DNA from: Pararoseomonas baculiformis
GTDB lineage: Bacteria; Pseudomonadota; Alphaproteobacteria; Acetobacterales; Acetobacteraceae
Length of the DNA stretch: 64,000 nucleotides
Direction: 5' to 3'
Assembly: GCF_017813395.1 (NCBI RefSeq)
Contig: NZ_JAGIZB010000003.1
Location: 186,001-250,000, forward strand
The number at the start of each line of letters is the position of its first letter. Within the stretch, counting starts at the first letter, position 1. The notes beneath the pieces are model-generated. The model had not been told where the DNA came from, ran no database searches, and saw nothing but the letters and a program-made list of their open reading frames with translations. Both the position numbers and the translations under genes were made by a program. Below, in pieces: positions 63,130 to 64,000 of this stretch.

Positions 63130-64000
63130 ATGAACACATCCGGCCCCATCGCCTTCACCCTGAACGGCGCGCCGCGTTCACTGCCGGCAGCCACATCGCC
63201 GACCATGACCCTGCTTGACTGGCTGCGGGGTCCGGCGGGGCTGACCGGCACCAAGGAGGGTTGCGCGGAGGGGGATTGCGGCGCCTGCACCGTCGTGATC
63301 GAGGAGGCGGATGGGTCACGCGTTCCGGTGAATGCCTGCCTTGCCCTTCTCGGCCAGATGCATGGCCACCGGATCCGGACAGTAGAGGGCCTGCGGGGCC
63401 CGGCGGGCTCCCCCCATCCGGTCCAGCGCCTCCTTGCCGAAGCCGATGCCACCCAATGCGGCTTCTGCACCCCCGGCATCGTGATGACCGCCTGGGCCCA
63501 TGCGCGCGAAGGCGGCGATCCGCATGACGCGCTTGCCGGAAATCTCTGCCGCTGCACGGGGTACCGCCCCATCGTCGAAGCTTTCGCGGCGCTTGAGGAT
63601 GATGGGGCCGCGCCCCCGCCCGCCCCCGCCGCCACCGCAAGGCAGCTTGAGTCACCAGGGCAGGTCTTTCACCGGCCGGACAGGCTGCGGGAGCTGCTGG
63701 AGCTTCGCGCCGCGCATCCGGAAGCCTGGCTGCTGGCCGGCGGGACAGATCTGGGGCTGCGCGTCTCCGAGCGTCGGGAAGCGCCGCCCGTCGTGATCTG
63801 CCTTTCCGATGTTCCGGAGCTGAAGCAGCTGGAGGTGACGCCTGCGGGCCTCCGGGTGGGAGCCGCCGTCACCTATCGCCGGCTTCTTGCCGCTATCGCG
63901 GCGGAGCCGGGCTACATTCCGCTTGTGGCTCTTTTGCGCCGCCTCGGCTCCCGGCAGATCCGCGGAATGGGAACGCTGGGCGGCAATCTCGGCACCGCCT
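63130..64000 (+). CDS. xdhA: Xanthine dehydrogenase small subunit (3' cut by window end)
   Basis: Iron-sulfur/FAD subunit of the molybdenum hydroxylase that oxidises hypoxanthine and xanthine. 290 residues visible, open to the window end (full subunits are about 480). The first [2Fe-2S] domain shows Cys45, Cys50, Cys53 and Cys70 (CAEGDCGAC); the second has Cys110, Cys113, Cys140 and Cys142 (QCGFC, LCRCTGYRP). A Pro-rich linker (about 160-170) leads to the FAD domain beginning FHRPDRLRELLELRAAHPEAWLLAGGTDLGL, with the FAD loop GTLGGNL at the cut. ATG 63130 starts it. The large subunit xdhB is expected just beyond the window. Confidence 0.95.
   Translation, partial: MNTSGPIAFTLNGAPRSLPAATSPTMTLLDWLRGPAGLTGTKEGCAEGDCGACTVVIEEADGSRVPVNACLALLGQMHGHRIRTVEGLRGPAGSPHPVQRLLAEADATQCGFCTPGIVMTAWAHAREGGDPHDALAGNLCRCTGYRPIVEAFAALEDDGAAPPPAPAATARQLESPGQVFHRPDRLRELLELRAAHPEAWLLAGGTDLGLRVSERREAPPVVICLSDVPELKQLEVTPAGLRVGAAVTYRRLLAAIAAEPGYIPLVALLRRLGSRQIRGMGTLGGNLGTA

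Noticed and set aside
63117-63635. Minus-strand frame at the window end
   Set aside because: It overlaps xdhA, whose iron-sulfur motifs on the plus strand are unambiguous.

Overview
The window is a very GC-rich stretch of bacterial chromosome. It is densely packed, with many 1-4 nt stop/start overlaps (ATGA, GTGA, TGATG) and frequent GTG starts. The gene set points to an alphaproteobacterium of the Acetobacteraceae, Roseomonas-like: a Bug-type solute receptor, a PcaF thiolase, Liv-type transporters tied to CoA ligases, dapF next to ftsY, CTTGNC/CTATAY-like promoters and xanthine dehydrogenase. The taxonomic placement is inference from gene content and composition. I saw no tRNA, rRNA, CRISPR array, intact insertion sequence or prophage.

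Layout. (1) 1-2.3 kb: the end of a histone-deacetylase-family hydrolase and a YifB/ComM ATPase. (2) 2.3-10.4 kb, minus strand: a seven-gene unit combining a complete branched-chain-type ABC importer (LivG, H, M, K, F) with two adenylate-forming CoA ligases. This looks like uptake coupled to CoA activation of an unidentified carboxylic acid. (3) 10.5-12.6 kb: a glycerophosphodiester phosphodiesterase, a small unknown protein and a nucleoside hydrolase, then about 1.1 kb without a convincing gene that carries a perfect 12-bp inverted repeat. (4) 13.7-22.1 kb: an alginate/cellulose-acetylation-like locus in two convergent arms. One arm has AlgI-type MBOAT, an AlgJ/AlgX-like SGNH protein and a large periplasmic TPR protein. 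The other has a second AlgJ/AlgX-like protein, an AlgF-like protein and a GDSL hydrolase. No polymerase is present.

(5) 22.1-37.9 kb: a glycan-assembly region with single and fused glycosyltransferases (a tandem GT4-GT4 protein, a GT2-GT4 fusion), GalE, a capsule-type KPHP protein and several unrecognised proteins that look like beta-sandwich or accessory factors. (6) 37.9-43.8 kb: a PcaF-type thiolase and a complete ugpBAEC glycerol-3-phosphate importer. (7) 43.9-46.3 kb: a three-module TPR/GT4/beta-domain protein. (8) 46.4-53.5 kb: a Nudix hydrolase and small proteins, then a minus-strand run of metallophosphoesterase, kinase-USP fusion, dCMP-deaminase-like protein, dapF, ftsY and creatininase-family hydrolase. 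(9) 53.7-58.0 kb: rpmI-rplT-pheS-pheT with a promoter and a long hairpin before pheS. (10) 58.1-64 kb: an AhpD-like protein, a potassium channel with a C-terminal zinc ribbon, lepA, a Bug receptor, a single-domain response regulator and the start of xdhA, cut by the window end.

The most interesting part is 13.7-46.3 kb. It combines a split polymer O-acetylation module with unusually large multi-domain glycosyltransferases and unrecognised partner proteins, and probably serves a decorated surface polysaccharide or glycoprotein. None of the proposed polymers or substrates can be read directly from the sequence.
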